Shown in pieces: positions 1 to 8,447 of a DNA stretch of 64,000 nucleotides (within the stretch, counting starts at the first letter, position 1; every line of letters begins with the position of its first letter). The notes under the pieces were generated by a model that saw only the letters and a list, made by a program, of their open reading frames with translations, made no database searches and was not told where the DNA came from. The position numbers and the translations under genes are program-made. Where the stretch lies: positions 159,872 to 223,871 of the forward strand of contig NZ_FNEI01000002.1 in the NCBI RefSeq assembly GCF_900099975.1, read 5' to 3'. This stretch comes from Arthrobacter cupressi (GTDB lineage Bacteria > Actinomycetota > Actinomycetes > Actinomycetales > Micrococcaceae).

Positions 1-851
1 AAGTTGGCTTCGATCAGGCCGTATGGGCGGTCCGCGGCGAAGAATACTTCGTTCGGGTTGTCCAGGCCGAAGGGGCTCAGGTCCACCACGAAGTGGTGCT
101 TGTTCGGGGTGGAGAAGCGCAGTTCGTCGATCTCCGGGTGGGCGTCCAGTACCTTCTGGGCCATCTGGTAGAGGGTCTCCTGCAGGGCCTTGGAATACTG
201 CTCGGAGAAGCCTTCCAGCAGGAGCGCCTTCACGGATTCGTAGGCGGCGTTGTAATCGATCCTGCCTTCGGCGACGGCGTCGTTGTTGTAGCGCCAGCGG
301 GCCGAGACTGCGGTGGCCAAGATGCGGTCCGAGGTTTCCTGCAGGGTAGTGTATTTGTCCTTCGGGTAGCCCTCGAAGCCGGACTGGGTGGACTTGAGGA
401 CCGTGAGGTCGCTCAGGCCGGAGATGACGTAGGTGGAATCGCCTTCGCGGACCACCACGGCGTTGCGGACTTCCTGGCCCTTGCGGACGAAGGAGTGGTC
501 GTGCTCCTTGCCGTTGGCGATGATCCGCTCCCAGGCGTACTGCTCGGCTTCCCAGCGGCCGCCGGTCACCCAGTCGAATTCGCTGGTGAAGTGCTTGGCC
601 AGGCGGAGCAGGAACTCCTCCGGGGAGCCGATGCCGTCGCGGGCGAAGGCGTAGACGGTGTTCTTCTGGGTGTCTGTGGGAACCACGCGGCCGTTGTCGC
701 CCTCGAAGTGGGCGGCGCTGAAGTCGCCGCGGAGCTGGGAAGTGACGTTGAGGTCTTCGATCTCGTGGCGGTCGGTGTCGCGGGTGATCTTGACGACGCG
801 ATTTTCCGCCTTGCCGTACTGGTTCTTGCCGAGGACGATCTTGCTGCTCAT
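1..851 (-). CDS. uox: Uricase (urate oxidase), 3' end beyond the window
   Basis: Uricase oxidises urate to 5-hydroxyisourate in purine breakdown. The 283 codons present start MSSKIVLGKNQYGKAENRVV and include DLNVTSQLRGDF, the conserved VVPTDTQKNTVYAFA segment (T-D pair of the active site), SGLSDLTVLKSTQSGFEGY and, at the window edge, AADRPYGLIEAN, all typical of T-fold uricases. About 20 C-terminal residues are missing because the window ends. The start at 851 gives the usual N terminus; its Shine-Dalgarno sequence is weak. A structured leader with an intrinsic-terminator-like hairpin lies upstream, and purine-regulon operators lie 300 bp further up. The family call is very secure. Confidence 0.96.
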   Translation of the reverse strand, partial: MSSKIVLGKNQYGKAENRVVKITRDTDRHEIEDLNVTSQLRGDFSAAHFEGDNGRVVPTDTQKNTVYAFARDGIGSPEEFLLRLAKHFTSEFDWVTGGRWEAEQYAWERIIANGKEHDHSFVRKGQEVRNAVVVREGDSTYVISGLSDLTVLKSTQSGFEGYPKDKYTTLQETSDRILATAVSARWRYNNDAVAEGRIDYNAAYESVKALLLEGFSEQYSKALQETLYQMAQKVLDAHPEIDELRFSTPNKHHFVVDLSPFGLDNPNEVFFAADRPYGLIEAN

Positions 852-940
852 GGTCTGTCTCAACTTTCCTGGTGGGCGGAGCCCGTCCACCGTGTGGTGT
901 CGTGCGCCGTGCGGCGCCTGTTTTGGCGGACGCCGGCAAC

Positions 941-972
941 AAAAAAGAGCCGGCATCCATCGATGCCAGCTC
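941..972 (-). terminator. Intrinsic terminator-like hairpin in the uox leader
   Basis: On the minus strand an 11-bp stem (GAGCTGGCATC with GATGCCGGCTC, one G-U pair, 4-nt loop) is followed directly by six T residues. It lies upstream of uox rather than behind a gene, so it either attenuates uox or ends a short leftward RNA. Confidence 0.7.
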
Positions 973-1070
973 ATTACGACCCTGCCTGCTGCTCCCAGGT
1001 TTCGTGACCTGAGTCACGAGTTGCTGAAAAGACTAGCGCGGGTTTCGGACCTTGTGAAGAGGTCCACGCA
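947..1070 (-). promoter_or_regulatory. Structured leader upstream of uox (candidate attenuator or riboswitch)
   Basis: In the leftward direction, the DNA between the purine promoter region and uricase holds three successive inverted repeats. These are GGACCT/AGGTCC (1047-1065), TCGTGAC/GTCACGA with a 4-nt loop (1002-1019), and a GC-rich hairpin followed by T residues (941-972) that ends about 90 bp before the uox start. No convincing gene occupies 852-1220. An early terminator in a folded leader is the usual layout of transcription attenuation, but I do not recognise a known riboswitch consensus. It could instead be a small RNA gene. Confidence 0.4.
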
Positions 1071-1127
1071 ATCAGCGGCAATTTTCCGAATGTGACCGGC
1101 CGGCACGGATCCGGCCGGGTCCGGCTC

Positions 1128-1192
1128 TTGACGGGCCACGGGAACCTGTTTACGATTTCCACATAACAATAAAAGTTTTCCGAAATACGGAA
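1128..1192 (+). promoter_or_regulatory. Promoter with two purine-regulon boxes 21 bp apart
   Basis: TTGACG (1128-1133), a 17-bp spacer and TACGAT (1151-1156) form a good sigma-70-type promoter facing right. Immediately downstream are two 15-bp boxes, TTCCACATAACAATA (1157-1171, left half conserved) and TTCCGAAATACGGAA (1178-1192, perfect TTCCG/CGGAA arms), with centres 21 bp apart. The arrangement recurs upstream of the NCS1 permease and of the dicarboxylate symporter. The position around the expected transcription start fits repression. Confidence 0.6.
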
Positions 1193-1220
1193 ACGATGGA
1201 CTGCGAACGAGGAGGAACAG

Positions 1221-1397
1221 ATGGACCAGCAGGAGAATAAGAACGTCGTGGAATTTCCGGCTCCCGGCCAGGAGCTGTACCTGCCGTTCGGCTCCACGGA
1301 CCCGGACTTCTACATTCCGGCCGACTGCGACCGCACCAAAGGCGGGTTCTCCCGGTGGCTGCGTGCGCTCCCGGTGTTCGGCCGGCAACGTCCCTGA
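1221..1397 (+). CDS. Small 58-residue protein of unknown function
   Basis: The frame begins ATG after a strong GGAGGAA site (1211-1217) and encodes 58 residues beginning MDQQENKNVVEFPAPG and ending in a basic, Trp-containing tail (GGFSRWLRALPVFGRQRP). There is no signal peptide or membrane segment and a single Cys. It stands alone between a recognisable promoter with two purine-regulon operator boxes and a strong intrinsic terminator, so it looks like a real monocistronic gene. I do not recognise the family. Its control region suggests that it responds to the same signal as the purine catabolic genes. Confidence 0.6.
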   Translation: MDQQENKNVVEFPAPGQELYLPFGSTDPDFYIPADCDRTKGGFSRWLRALPVFGRQRP

Positions 1398-1442
1398 GAT
1401 CCTGCCTTAGGAGACGTACGGACTCTGCGCAACAGAGCCATC

Positions 1443-1478
1443 AAGCGGGCGGTACCTGGGGAGGTGCCGCCCGCTTTT
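1443..1478. terminator. Bidirectional intrinsic terminator
   Basis: A 15-bp stem (AAGCGGGCGGTACCT paired with AGGTGCCGCCCGCTT, GGGG-type loop) ends in TTTT on the plus strand. It lies between the 58-residue gene and the convergent SRPBCC gene and can serve both. Confidence 0.85.
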
Positions 1479-1516
1479 CCGTGCCCGGAAGCCCGGCCGG
1501 TGCCGGGTGTGCCGGC

Positions 1517-1960
1517 TCAACGGCGTCCGGTCTCGAGGACCCGCTTGAGGTTGCTGAGAAAGCCCTCGTTACGCCTGCGCATCATTCCACCGGTAAACGG
1601 CGCCATGATCCTGAGCATCCCGTGTGGCTCCATGTCGAGGCGGCGGGTGATCCGCGAGCCGCCGCCGTCGGGCTCCACCGTGAGCGTCAGCACCGGCTCG
1701 AACTTGCCCATCCGCTCCGTGAGCACGACCCGACGCGGGGGTTCGTACGCCGTGATTGTGCCCGTCCCTTCGGACAGTCCCATGAACGGCTTGAACTTTG
1801 CCCGGAAGGCGGTACCGGTGGCGAGCGGTCCTGGCGCCTCGTATTCCGCCTCGAGGACGTCGGTGTGCCATTGCGGGTCGTTGCGTATGTCGGACACGAA
1901 CGCGAACACTTCCTCCGTGGGTCGGCCGATCCACTCGCTGCTCTCAATGCTGATCATCAC
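1517..1960 (-). CDS. SRPBCC-family (polyketide cyclase/dehydrase-like) protein
   Basis: The 147-residue product has the START/Bet v1-like pattern: an N-terminal strand followed by RPTEEVFAFVSDIRNDPQWHTDV, a middle TGTITAYEPPRRVVLTERM segment and a C-terminal amphipathic helix ending NLKRVLETGRR. Such proteins form a hydrophobic cavity that binds lipids or polyketide-like ligands; the ligand here cannot be told. The AGGAGGA site lies in the stop region of the upstream gene (1961-1969), so the two are translationally linked. The second Met (1957) has better spacing and may be the true start. Confidence 0.8.
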   Translation of the reverse strand: MMISIESSEWIGRPTEEVFAFVSDIRNDPQWHTDVLEAEYEAPGPLATGTAFRAKFKPFMGLSEGTGTITAYEPPRRVVLTERMGKFEPVLTLTVEPDGGGSRITRRLDMEPHGMLRIMAPFTGGMMRRRNEGFLSNLKRVLETGRR

Positions 1961-1966
1961 TCCTCC

Positions 1967-2356
1967 TTAGCGGACCGTGCTGCGGGTGAAGCCCGCCAAG
2001 TGTTCCGGAAGGTATCGTTCGGGGACGTGCGGGCTCGACCACGGCTCCAGGAGTTCGGCCAGCCGCGGCGACTTCTGGCCGTAGTACTGCTCGAGTTCGG
2101 TGGTGTCCATCCACTCCACGCCGTCTGAAAGGTGCTTGCTGATGAGCTGCATGTGAGTCGCCATGGAGTCTGCGTCCGGGTGGACCTGGACGCAGGTCAC
2201 GCGGCGGGTGTCCTCGTCGATGTAGAAGTTGAATGAAATGAGCCGCGGCTCGTTGATCTCGACAAAATCGGTGTGCTCAGACAGTGCCTTCCTCGCGTCC
2301 TCGACCCTGCCTTCCTTGATCGTCCAATTGCCGACGAATACGAATGTTCCATTCAT
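1967..2356 (-). CDS. Conserved hypothetical protein (ABM-like fold possible)
   Basis: I place the start at the Met preceded by AAGGAG (2356), giving 129 residues beginning MNGTFVFVGNWTIKEGRVED. An upstream in-frame extension to 2410 has no ribosome site. The N-terminal half (VFVGNWTIKEG...ALSEHTDFVEINEPRLISFNFYIDEDTRRVTCVQVHPDADSMATHMQ) resembles the dimeric alpha-beta barrel of antibiotic-biosynthesis-monooxygenase-like proteins, which is only a weak hint. It is the first gene of a two-gene operon with the SRPBCC protein and is divergent from the large AfsR-like regulator. Function unknown. Confidence 0.7.
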   Translation of the reverse strand: MNGTFVFVGNWTIKEGRVEDARKALSEHTDFVEINEPRLISFNFYIDEDTRRVTCVQVHPDADSMATHMQLISKHLSDGVEWMDTTELEQYYGQKSPRLAELLEPWSSPHVPERYLPEHLAGFTRSTVR

Positions 2357-2508
2357 GGTTCTCACTCCTTGCTCTCTCTTGTTGGGGGTCCCCTCTGGGG
2401 CTTTTTCCATGGTCCGCCCGGCCGCTAACGCCTCGCTAAAGCCGGATCCGGCCGGGATCCGGCGGTGCTAGATTGGTGCACGGGGCGATCTGGCGAAGGC
2501 GGCTGTCG

Positions 2509-5500
2509 GTGGAATTCCGCATCCTCGGACCGATGGAGGTTCGCGAAGGGACCCGGCGCCTCGACGTACCGGGCGGGCGGGCCCGTGCCCTCCTCGCGAT
2601 GCTGGTCCTGCATGCGGGTGACGCCGTCCCTTCCGAGCGTCTTGTCGACGAGCTGTGGGGCGAGCAGCCCCCTCCCACCGCTAACACCGTGGTGCAGATG
2701 CACGTCTTGAAGCTGCGCAAGCTGCTCGAGCCTGACCGCGAAGCCCTTGGCCACCCGACGCTGTTGGTCACTCAAGGAAGCGGCTACCGGCTGGCAATAA
2801 GTCCGGGGGACGTTGACGCCGGTCGTTTCAAGCAGCTCCTCGACCAGGCCGCCGGCCAGCCTGCGGAGCCGCGCTCCAGGCTCCTTACGGAGGCGCTGGC
2901 CCTCTGGCGCGGCCCGGCACTGGCCGACTTCGCTTTCCACCCGTTCGCCCAGGGCACCATCACCGCCTTGGAAGAACTGAGGCTGTCCGCGCTCGAGGCG
3001 CGCATCGAGGCAGACCTCGAGCTGGGCCGGAATCATGGTTTGGTCGCCGAGCTCGACCTGCTCGTCGCCGAGCACCCCTTCCGGGAGCGGCTCTCCGGCC
3101 TGCTGATGCTTGCCCTTTACCGTGCGGGCCGGCAGGCGGATGCGATCGCTGCCTACCGCGACGCCCGCAACCGTCTGGTGGACGAACTTGGCGTCGAGCC
3201 CGGCCCCGGGCTGCGTGAGATCGAAGCAGCGGTTCTCCGGCAGGATCCTTCGCTGGGGGAACGTTCCCCGACGCGGGTCGTGACCGAAGGCTGGCTGCCC
3301 CGTGAGCGCCGCATGGTCACGGTGGTCGGTCTTGAGATCGTGCCGGCGTCCGACGACGACGCGGACGCCGAAGCCCTGGCCGCAGCGGGTACGCGTGCCA
3401 ACGAGGTTGCCGCTGCGGTGCTGCGCACCCATGGCGCACGCGTGGAACAGGTCGTGGGTGGCCTGATGGTCGCGTTCTTCGGGTTCCCGGTGGCGCATGA
3501 GGACGACGCCGTGCGGGCCGTGCGTGCCGCCGTCGAGGTTTGCGACCGGCTCGCGACTGTCGACGAGCCCGTCGTTCGGCATGCCGCGCGGGCCGTCGTC
3601 GAGACCGGCGACATCGTGGTCAGCGGATCGGGCGGGTCGCTCGCTGACATGGTGTCGGGTCCGGCGGTCACCTCCGCTTTCCGGCTCCAGCGGCTCGTAC
3701 GCGACAGTGACGTCCTGGTGGGCCCGCGCACCCTGCAGCTCGTGCGCGGCGCGGCGGTTGTGGTATCCGTGCCAGGTGAGACCGCTGCGTGGCGGGTCAT
3801 CGGGATGATGGACGACTCCCGCGGCAGGCTCCGCTTTGATTCCACGACCGTGGGACGGGCGGAGGAGCTGGTCAGAATCCGTACCGCATTCCGGGCGGCC
3901 GGCCGGGCCGGTGTGCCGGGGCGCTTCACCGTGGTGGGGGAGGCCGGCATCGGCAAAACCCGGCTCGCCGCAGACTTCGCCGACAGCGTTGACGGCGAGG
4001 CCCTGGTGGCCTGGGGCCGCTGTGCGTCGTACGGCGAGGGCATCACGTTCCTGCCGCTCCGCGAGGCCCTCCTCGACGCCGCAGGCGAACGTGGCTGGCC
4101 GGCGCTTGCCGAGCTCGTGCCGGAAGACGCCGCGGTAGTGGCCGCCGGGCTGGGTCTGGCCGAGGGCACGGAGACTGTGCCCGCCATGTTGCGTGCAACG
4201 GTGCGGCTGCTGGAAGCACTCTCCGCCAGGCAACCCCTCCTGCTGGTGCTCGACGACCTGCACTGGGCGGAGCCGACACTGCTAGACCTCGTCGACCAGG
4301 CAGTAGGCTCCGGGAAAGGACGGCTGTTCGTGCTCTGCCTGGGGCGTCCCGAACTGCTGGACCAGCGGCCGGAATGGACCGATGCGCTCGTCCTCGAGCC
4401 GCTCCCCGCCGATGACGTGGCGGCGTTGCTGCGGGGCCGGGCACCCGGGATCGACGTCGAGGCCGTCACTGCCATCGTCGACCGCGCCCGTGGGAATCCG
4501 CTGTTCGCCGAACAACTCCTCGCGGCGCACGAGGAGGCGGACCTTGACGCGCTCCCGGATTCGCTCCGTGCCCTCCTCGCGGCGCGTCTGGACCGGCTCG
4601 GTCCCGGCGAGCGGGACCTGCTGAGAGTCGCGGCGGTGGCCGGTGACGACTGTGGCCGCGACGCGCTGGCGGCGCTGTTACCGGACGGGGCGCGGGCCTA
4701 CATTGAGCGGCATCTCTCCACTCTCAAGGCCCGGCGCCTGTTGACGGGTGGGAGCAACGGCGTGGTCCGCTTCGGACATGTGCTCATCCGCCTCGCGGCA
4801 TACCGCTCCATGACCCACCCGGACCGCGCCGCACTGCATCGGCGCTACGCCGAATGGCTCCAGGACGGCGGGCCGGAGCGGCCACCCGAGCTCGACGAGA
4901 TTGTGGGCTACCACCTGGAGCAGGCCGTACTCAGCCTTCGGGCTATCGGCGCCGGCGACGAGTCCCTGGCGGCCCGGGCGGGCGCGCACCTGTCCCGCGC
5001 GGGAGAACGCGCCGCCGCCAGATCCGATCAGACCGCGGCCCGGAATCTTCTGTCCCGGGCGCGGGCCATGATGGCCGGGGACGATTCCGCGAGCGGGACG
5101 CTTACCCAGCGCCTGGCCGAGGTCGATCTCGTGCTCGGCCGGTTCCCCGAGGCACAGCAACTCCTCCTGGAGTTGGCCCAGCGTTCAGCCGCCGCGGGCA
5201 ACGACGTCGCCGCACGGGCGGCACTCCTCGAGCACGCCCGCATCCAGTTCATCGTCGGTCCGGATCCCGTGCCGCTATCGTCGATCGGGCGGGAAGCCGC
5301 CGAGGCGGAGTCATTCTTCACCGCACACCATGACGACAGCGGCCGCTGCCGCGCGATCTTCCTGCAAGCCTGCGTCCGGGTGCGGCAGGGCCGCCTCACC
5401 GAGGCGGAGCGGGCTTTCCGGGCCAACATCGAACTTGCAGACCGGGCGAAGAGTGTCCGGGAACAAATGGCGAACCGTTGGTTGCTCGCGGAGGCGCTCG

Positions 5501-6174
5501 CCGCGGGCCCGGTACCGGTGCGGCAGTGCCTGCCGGAGATCGAGGCCATCGCCCTGCCGGGTGTTGAGCACCCCGGATTGTTGATCCACGCGGGTTGGCT
5601 TCACGCAATGGAGCGCCGCTTCGACGAGGGCCGGGAGCTGTTCGACCGGGCCCAACGAGCCGTGCAGGAAACCCTGCACGCACCGCGCCTCCTTATGTTC
5701 GTGGCCGCAGTCCGGGGAACTGCCGAGCTCCTCGCCGGCAATTTCCCCACCGCAGAGGCAGCCCTGCGGACCCAGCTCGACGCTGCCAGGCGTACTGGCG
5801 AGCGGCAAAACTTGCCGACGTCCGCCGCCCGCCTGTCGCTGCTGCTCCACGAGATGGGGCGTCCCGAAGAGGCTGCCGAGCTCGCCGCGCTGGCGGCCGC
5901 GACCGCACCTGCCGAGGGCGTGGAGGCCAGGGCCCTCTCGGCGGCGGCGTCTGCAATGGCCTCGAAAGATCCGGACAAGGCACTAGTCCTTGCCCTTGAG
6001 GCGCTTCGATGGGCGCCGGCCGAGATGCTGAACCTGCGCGGCGACGTGCACCGTACAGTGGCCGGCGTTTGCTTCGCCCGCGGCGACAGTGCCAGGGGTG
6101 ACGCCGCTCTGGCGGAAGCTGCGCGCTGCTATCGGGCCAAGGGAAACCTGGCCGCGATGGCTCATCTGCACTGA
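2509..6174 (+). CDS. Large AfsR/SARP-type regulator: BTAD, cyclase-like, AAA ATPase and helical repeats
   Basis: This is a multidomain transcriptional regulator of about 1221 residues. Residues 1-250 are an OmpR-type DNA-binding region plus bacterial transcriptional activation domain (starting VEFRILGPMEV; RLVDELWGEQPPPTANTVVQMHV is the recognition helix region). Residues about 265-430 resemble a degenerate class III nucleotide cyclase (RMVTVVGLEI, GGLMVAFFGFP). An AAA/NB domain follows with Walker A GEAGIGKT (near 477) and Walker B LLLVLDDLHWAE (near 578), then TPR-like helices. The GTG start at 2509 gives the canonical N terminus; upstream TTG/GTG codons are possible. The target genes are unknown. 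The divergent two-gene operon (2356-1517) is the nearest candidate. Confidence 0.88.
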   Translation: MEFRILGPMEVREGTRRLDVPGGRARALLAMLVLHAGDAVPSERLVDELWGEQPPPTANTVVQMHVLKLRKLLEPDREALGHPTLLVTQGSGYRLAISPGDVDAGRFKQLLDQAAGQPAEPRSRLLTEALALWRGPALADFAFHPFAQGTITALEELRLSALEARIEADLELGRNHGLVAELDLLVAEHPFRERLSGLLMLALYRAGRQADAIAAYRDARNRLVDELGVEPGPGLREIEAAVLRQDPSLGERSPTRVVTEGWLPRERRMVTVVGLEIVPASDDDADAEALAAAGTRANEVAAAVLRTHGARVEQVVGGLMVAFFGFPVAHEDDAVRAVRAAVEVCDRLATVDEPVVRHAARAVVETGDIVVSGSGGSLADMVSGPAVTSAFRLQRLVRDSDVLVGPRTLQLVRGAAVVVSVPGETAAWRVIGMMDDSRGRLRFDSTTVGRAEELVRIRTAFRAAGRAGVPGRFTVVGEAGIGKTRLAADFADSVDGEALVAWGRCASYGEGITFLPLREALLDAAGERGWPALAELVPEDAAVVAAGLGLAEGTETVPAMLRATVRLLEALSARQPLLLVLDDLHWAEPTLLDLVDQAVGSGKGRLFVLCLGRPELLDQRPEWTDALVLEPLPADDVAALLRGRAPGIDVEAVTAIVDRARGNPLFAEQLLAAHEEADLDALPDSLRALLAARLDRLGPGERDLLRVAAVAGDDCGRDALAALLPDGARAYIERHLSTLKARRLLTGGSNGVVRFGHVLIRLAAYRSMTHPDRAALHRRYAEWLQDGGPERPPELDEIVGYHLEQAVLSLRAIGAGDESLAARAGAHLSRAGERAAARSDQTAARNLLSRARAMMAGDDSASGTLTQRLAEVDLVLGRFPEAQQLLLELAQRSAAAGNDVAARAALLEHARIQFIVGPDPVPLSSIGREAAEAESFFTAHHDDSGRCRAIFLQACVRVRQGRLTEAERAFRANIELADRAKSVREQMANRWLLAEALAAGPVPVRQCLPEIEAIALPGVEHPGLLIHAGWLHAMERRFDEGRELFDRAQRAVQETLHAPRLLMFVAAVRGTAELLAGNFPTAEAALRTQLDAARRTGERQNLPTSAARLSLLLHEMGRPEEAAELAALAAATAPAEGVEARALSAAASAMASKDPDKALVLALEALRWAPAEMLNLRGDVHRTVAGVCFARGDSARGDAALAEAARCYRAKGNLAAMAHLH

Positions 6175-6223
6175 AACCTCATGTGCGCAGAAGGATCCGG
6201 ATCGCCGCTTTCGCAAGCACGGC

Positions 6224-7597
6224 CTAACCGGCGATGAGCTTCCGTGCCGCAGCCGTGTGCTTCGCCGCCAGTCCTGCCACGTCCAGGCCGGGGATGGCGC
6301 CGTCCACCACCCGCCAGGTTCCGCCGACCATCACCCGGTCCGCGCGGTCCGCGCCGCACAGCAACAGGGCCGCCACCGGATCGTGGCTGCCGGAAAACCG
6401 CAGCTCGTCCAGCGTGAACATGGCCACGTCCGCCTGCAGGCCCGGCGCCAGCTGCCCGATGTCCGCACGGCCCAGCACCGCCGCCGAACCCCGGGTGGCC
6501 CAGCCCAGCGCCCGCTCCACCGGAACGTCCGCGCCGTATCGCAGCCGTTGCAGGTACAGCGCCTGCCTGGCCTCCAGGACCATGTTCGACGCGTCGTTGG
6601 ATGCCGATCCGTCCACGCCCAGTCCCACCGGAACCCCGGCGGCCTCGAGTTCCAGCACCCGTGCGGTGCCGGACCCGAGCCGCATGTTCGACGTCGGGCA
6701 GTGCGCGACGGCGGTGCCCGCGGCTCCCAGCCGGGCGATCTCGCCGTCGTCGAAATGGATGCCGTGGCCCAGCCACGTGCGGCTGCCGAGCCAACCGACG
6801 CTCTCCAGGTAGTCCACGGTGCGCAGCCCGAACATTTCCCGGCAGAAGTCCTCCTCGTCCAGGGTTTCGGCCAGGTGCGTGTGCAGGCGGACGTCGTGCT
6901 TCTCAGCCAGGGCGGCGCTTTCGGCCATGATCTCCTTGGTGACCGAGAACGGGGAACATGGCGCCAGCGCAATCTGGATCACGGCGCCCTCGCCGGGCTC
7001 GTGGTACTGGCGGATGAGCCGTTCGCTGTCGGCCAGGATCGTCTCCGGGTCCTGCACCGTGGACCGCGGCGGCAGCCCGCCCTCGTCCTCGCCGAGCGTC
7101 ATGGAACCGCGGGTGAGGGTGGCCCGCATGCCCATGCGGCGCACCACGGCCGCTTCGACGTCGATGGCGTCCTGCAGGCCGGCGGGGAACAAATAGTGGT
7201 GGTCCGCTGCGGTGGTGCAGCCCGAGAGCAGCAGTTCCGCGAGGGCCACCTCGACGGCGAGTTCCAGGCTCTCGGGGGTCAGTCGCGCCCAGACGGGGTA
7301 GAGGTTCTGCAGCCAGGGGAAAAGCGGAGCGTTGGCCACCGGCCCCCAGGCGCGGGTGAGGGTCTGGTAGAAGTGGTGGTGCGTGTTGACCAGGCCCGGA
7401 AGCAGGACGTGCCGGCCGGCGTCGAAGGTCTCATCGCACGGCGCGGACGGCTGCCCGCCGGCGGGTACGAGTTCGGCGATTTTTCCCTCGCTGACCACCA
7501 GGCCGCCGCCGGCCTCGAGGCCGTTGGCGGTGAAAACGGCGAGCGGGTTCCTGATCCAGAGCCTGGACGGGGAAGGGACTGACGCGGTACGGGCCAT
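6224..7597 (-). CDS. 8-oxoguanine deaminase (amidohydrolase family)
   Basis: This 457-residue cytosolic metal-dependent deaminase has LPGLVNTHHHFYQTLTRA (His73-75), RLHTHLAE, LGHGIHFDD, HCPTSNMRLGSG and a GVDGSASND segment with the metal-binding Asp. The family removes the exocyclic amine of 8-oxoguanine, guanine or related rings. Overall resemblance and the purine neighbourhood favour 8-oxoguanine, giving urate for uricase, but the substrate is not proven by sequence. AAAGGAG precedes the ATG at 7597. It is divergent from guaD across a 349-bp control region. Confidence 0.82.
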   Translation of the reverse strand: MARTASVPSPSRLWIRNPLAVFTANGLEAGGGLVVSEGKIAELVPAGGQPSAPCDETFDAGRHVLLPGLVNTHHHFYQTLTRAWGPVANAPLFPWLQNLYPVWARLTPESLELAVEVALAELLLSGCTTAADHHYLFPAGLQDAIDVEAAVVRRMGMRATLTRGSMTLGEDEGGLPPRSTVQDPETILADSERLIRQYHEPGEGAVIQIALAPCSPFSVTKEIMAESAALAEKHDVRLHTHLAETLDEEDFCREMFGLRTVDYLESVGWLGSRTWLGHGIHFDDGEIARLGAAGTAVAHCPTSNMRLGSGTARVLELEAAGVPVGLGVDGSASNDASNMVLEARQALYLQRLRYGADVPVERALGWATRGSAAVLGRADIGQLAPGLQADVAMFTLDELRFSGSHDPVAALLLCGADRADRVMVGGTWRVVDGAIPGLDVAGLAAKHTAAARKLIAG

Positions 7598-7724
7598 GAG
7601 GGACTCCTTTTGGCTGTTGACGGTATGCGTTCCAGCTCAGTTAGGCCCTGTCTGCTGATCCAGGTGTACGGACAGCGTAGGGTCGCGCGCTCCTGTCTGC
7701 CTAGTGAGACCGGCGAAACAAAGA

Positions 7725-7760
7725 TTTCACATCGCGATATTTATTTTTCAAAAAACTATG
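7725..7760. promoter_or_regulatory. Weaker purine-regulon box pair in the 8-oxoguanine deaminase/guaD control region
   Basis: The 349-bp gap 7598-7946 carries no gene. It contains TTTCACATCGCGATA (7725-7739), close to the palindrome before the dicarboxylate symporter, and 21 bp further on a second element sharing only the left half (TTTCA at 7746-7750). The region is much more AT-rich than its surroundings (7740-7760). This pair is the least well conserved of the four loci that I group together. Confidence 0.45.
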
Positions 7761-7946
7761 GCGCGGCTCACAGCGTGGTGCTAATCTCTAACTGCCAAAG
7801 GCGGGCACCCGGTCTTCCGGGAAGCTATCTACCAGGCGTAACTCAACCTTCATCGCAAATGCTGAAGCCTGGTAACCGCGGCACAGTTCCGTTCCCTTGG
7901 TGTTTTTCGGTCGCCAGCGCTTCCACAGCAAAAGGAAGTCGCACAA

Positions 7947-8441
7947 ATGAGTACAACCGTCACGGCCGAAAAGTTCCTGGCCACCTCCATTGAATTGGCA
8001 ACTGCCAACGTCCTGAACAGCGGGGGCCCGTTCGGCGCCGTCGTGGTCAGCGCGGACGGCAGGGCCTTCGAAGGCGTCAACCGTGTCACGGCCAGCAACG
8101 ATCCCACGGCCCACGCTGAAGTCACCGCCATCCGCAACGCCTGCCGCGAACTCGGAACCTTCGATCTGAGCGGCGCCACCCTCTACACCAGCTGCGAGCC
8201 ATGCCCCATGTGCCTGGCTTCCGCGCTCTGGGCCCGCATCGACCGCGTGTTCTTCGCCGCGGACCGCCACGACGCCGCCTCCGTCGGCTTCGACGACGCC
8301 GTCTTCTACGAATACTTCGAGAATGACAACCGGGACGAACTGATGCCGGTCGCCCGGCTGGAACTCGGAGACACAGGGGCCCCGCCCGTCATCCAGCCGT
8401 TCACCACGTGGAACACCCTCGATTCCAGGATCGATTACTAG
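7947..8441 (+). CDS. guaD: Guanine deaminase (CDA-fold nucleoside deaminase)
   Basis: The 164-residue enzyme has the cytidine-deaminase-fold zinc site: HAE (His56, Glu58) and PCPMC (Cys86, Cys89). The N-terminal SGGPFGAVVV motif is typical of this guanine deaminase type, which converts guanine to xanthine plus ammonia. It supplies xanthine to the dehydrogenase encoded downstream. The NCS2 permease starts 6 bp after its stop, so the two form an operon. Related tRNA or other nucleoside deaminases share the motifs, but context favours guanine. Confidence 0.86.
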   Translation: MSTTVTAEKFLATSIELATANVLNSGGPFGAVVVSADGRAFEGVNRVTASNDPTAHAEVTAIRNACRELGTFDLSGATLYTSCEPCPMCLASALWARIDRVFFAADRHDAASVGFDDAVFYEYFENDNRDELMPVARLELGDTGAPPVIQPFTTWNTLDSRIDY

Positions 8442-8447
8442 GGCCCG

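Noticed and set aside
972..1019. The uox leader as a signal recognition particle RNA, because of a GGGAGCAG stretch.
   Set aside because: The apical loop and the symmetric-loop sequence of SRP RNA are not matched; only a short string is similar.
2425..4263. A 612-codon open frame on the minus strand opposite the AfsR-like regulator.
   Set aside because: It mirrors the codon periodicity of the plus-strand gene, has no domain similarity and no ribosome site; the plus-strand frame has clear BTAD and AAA motifs.
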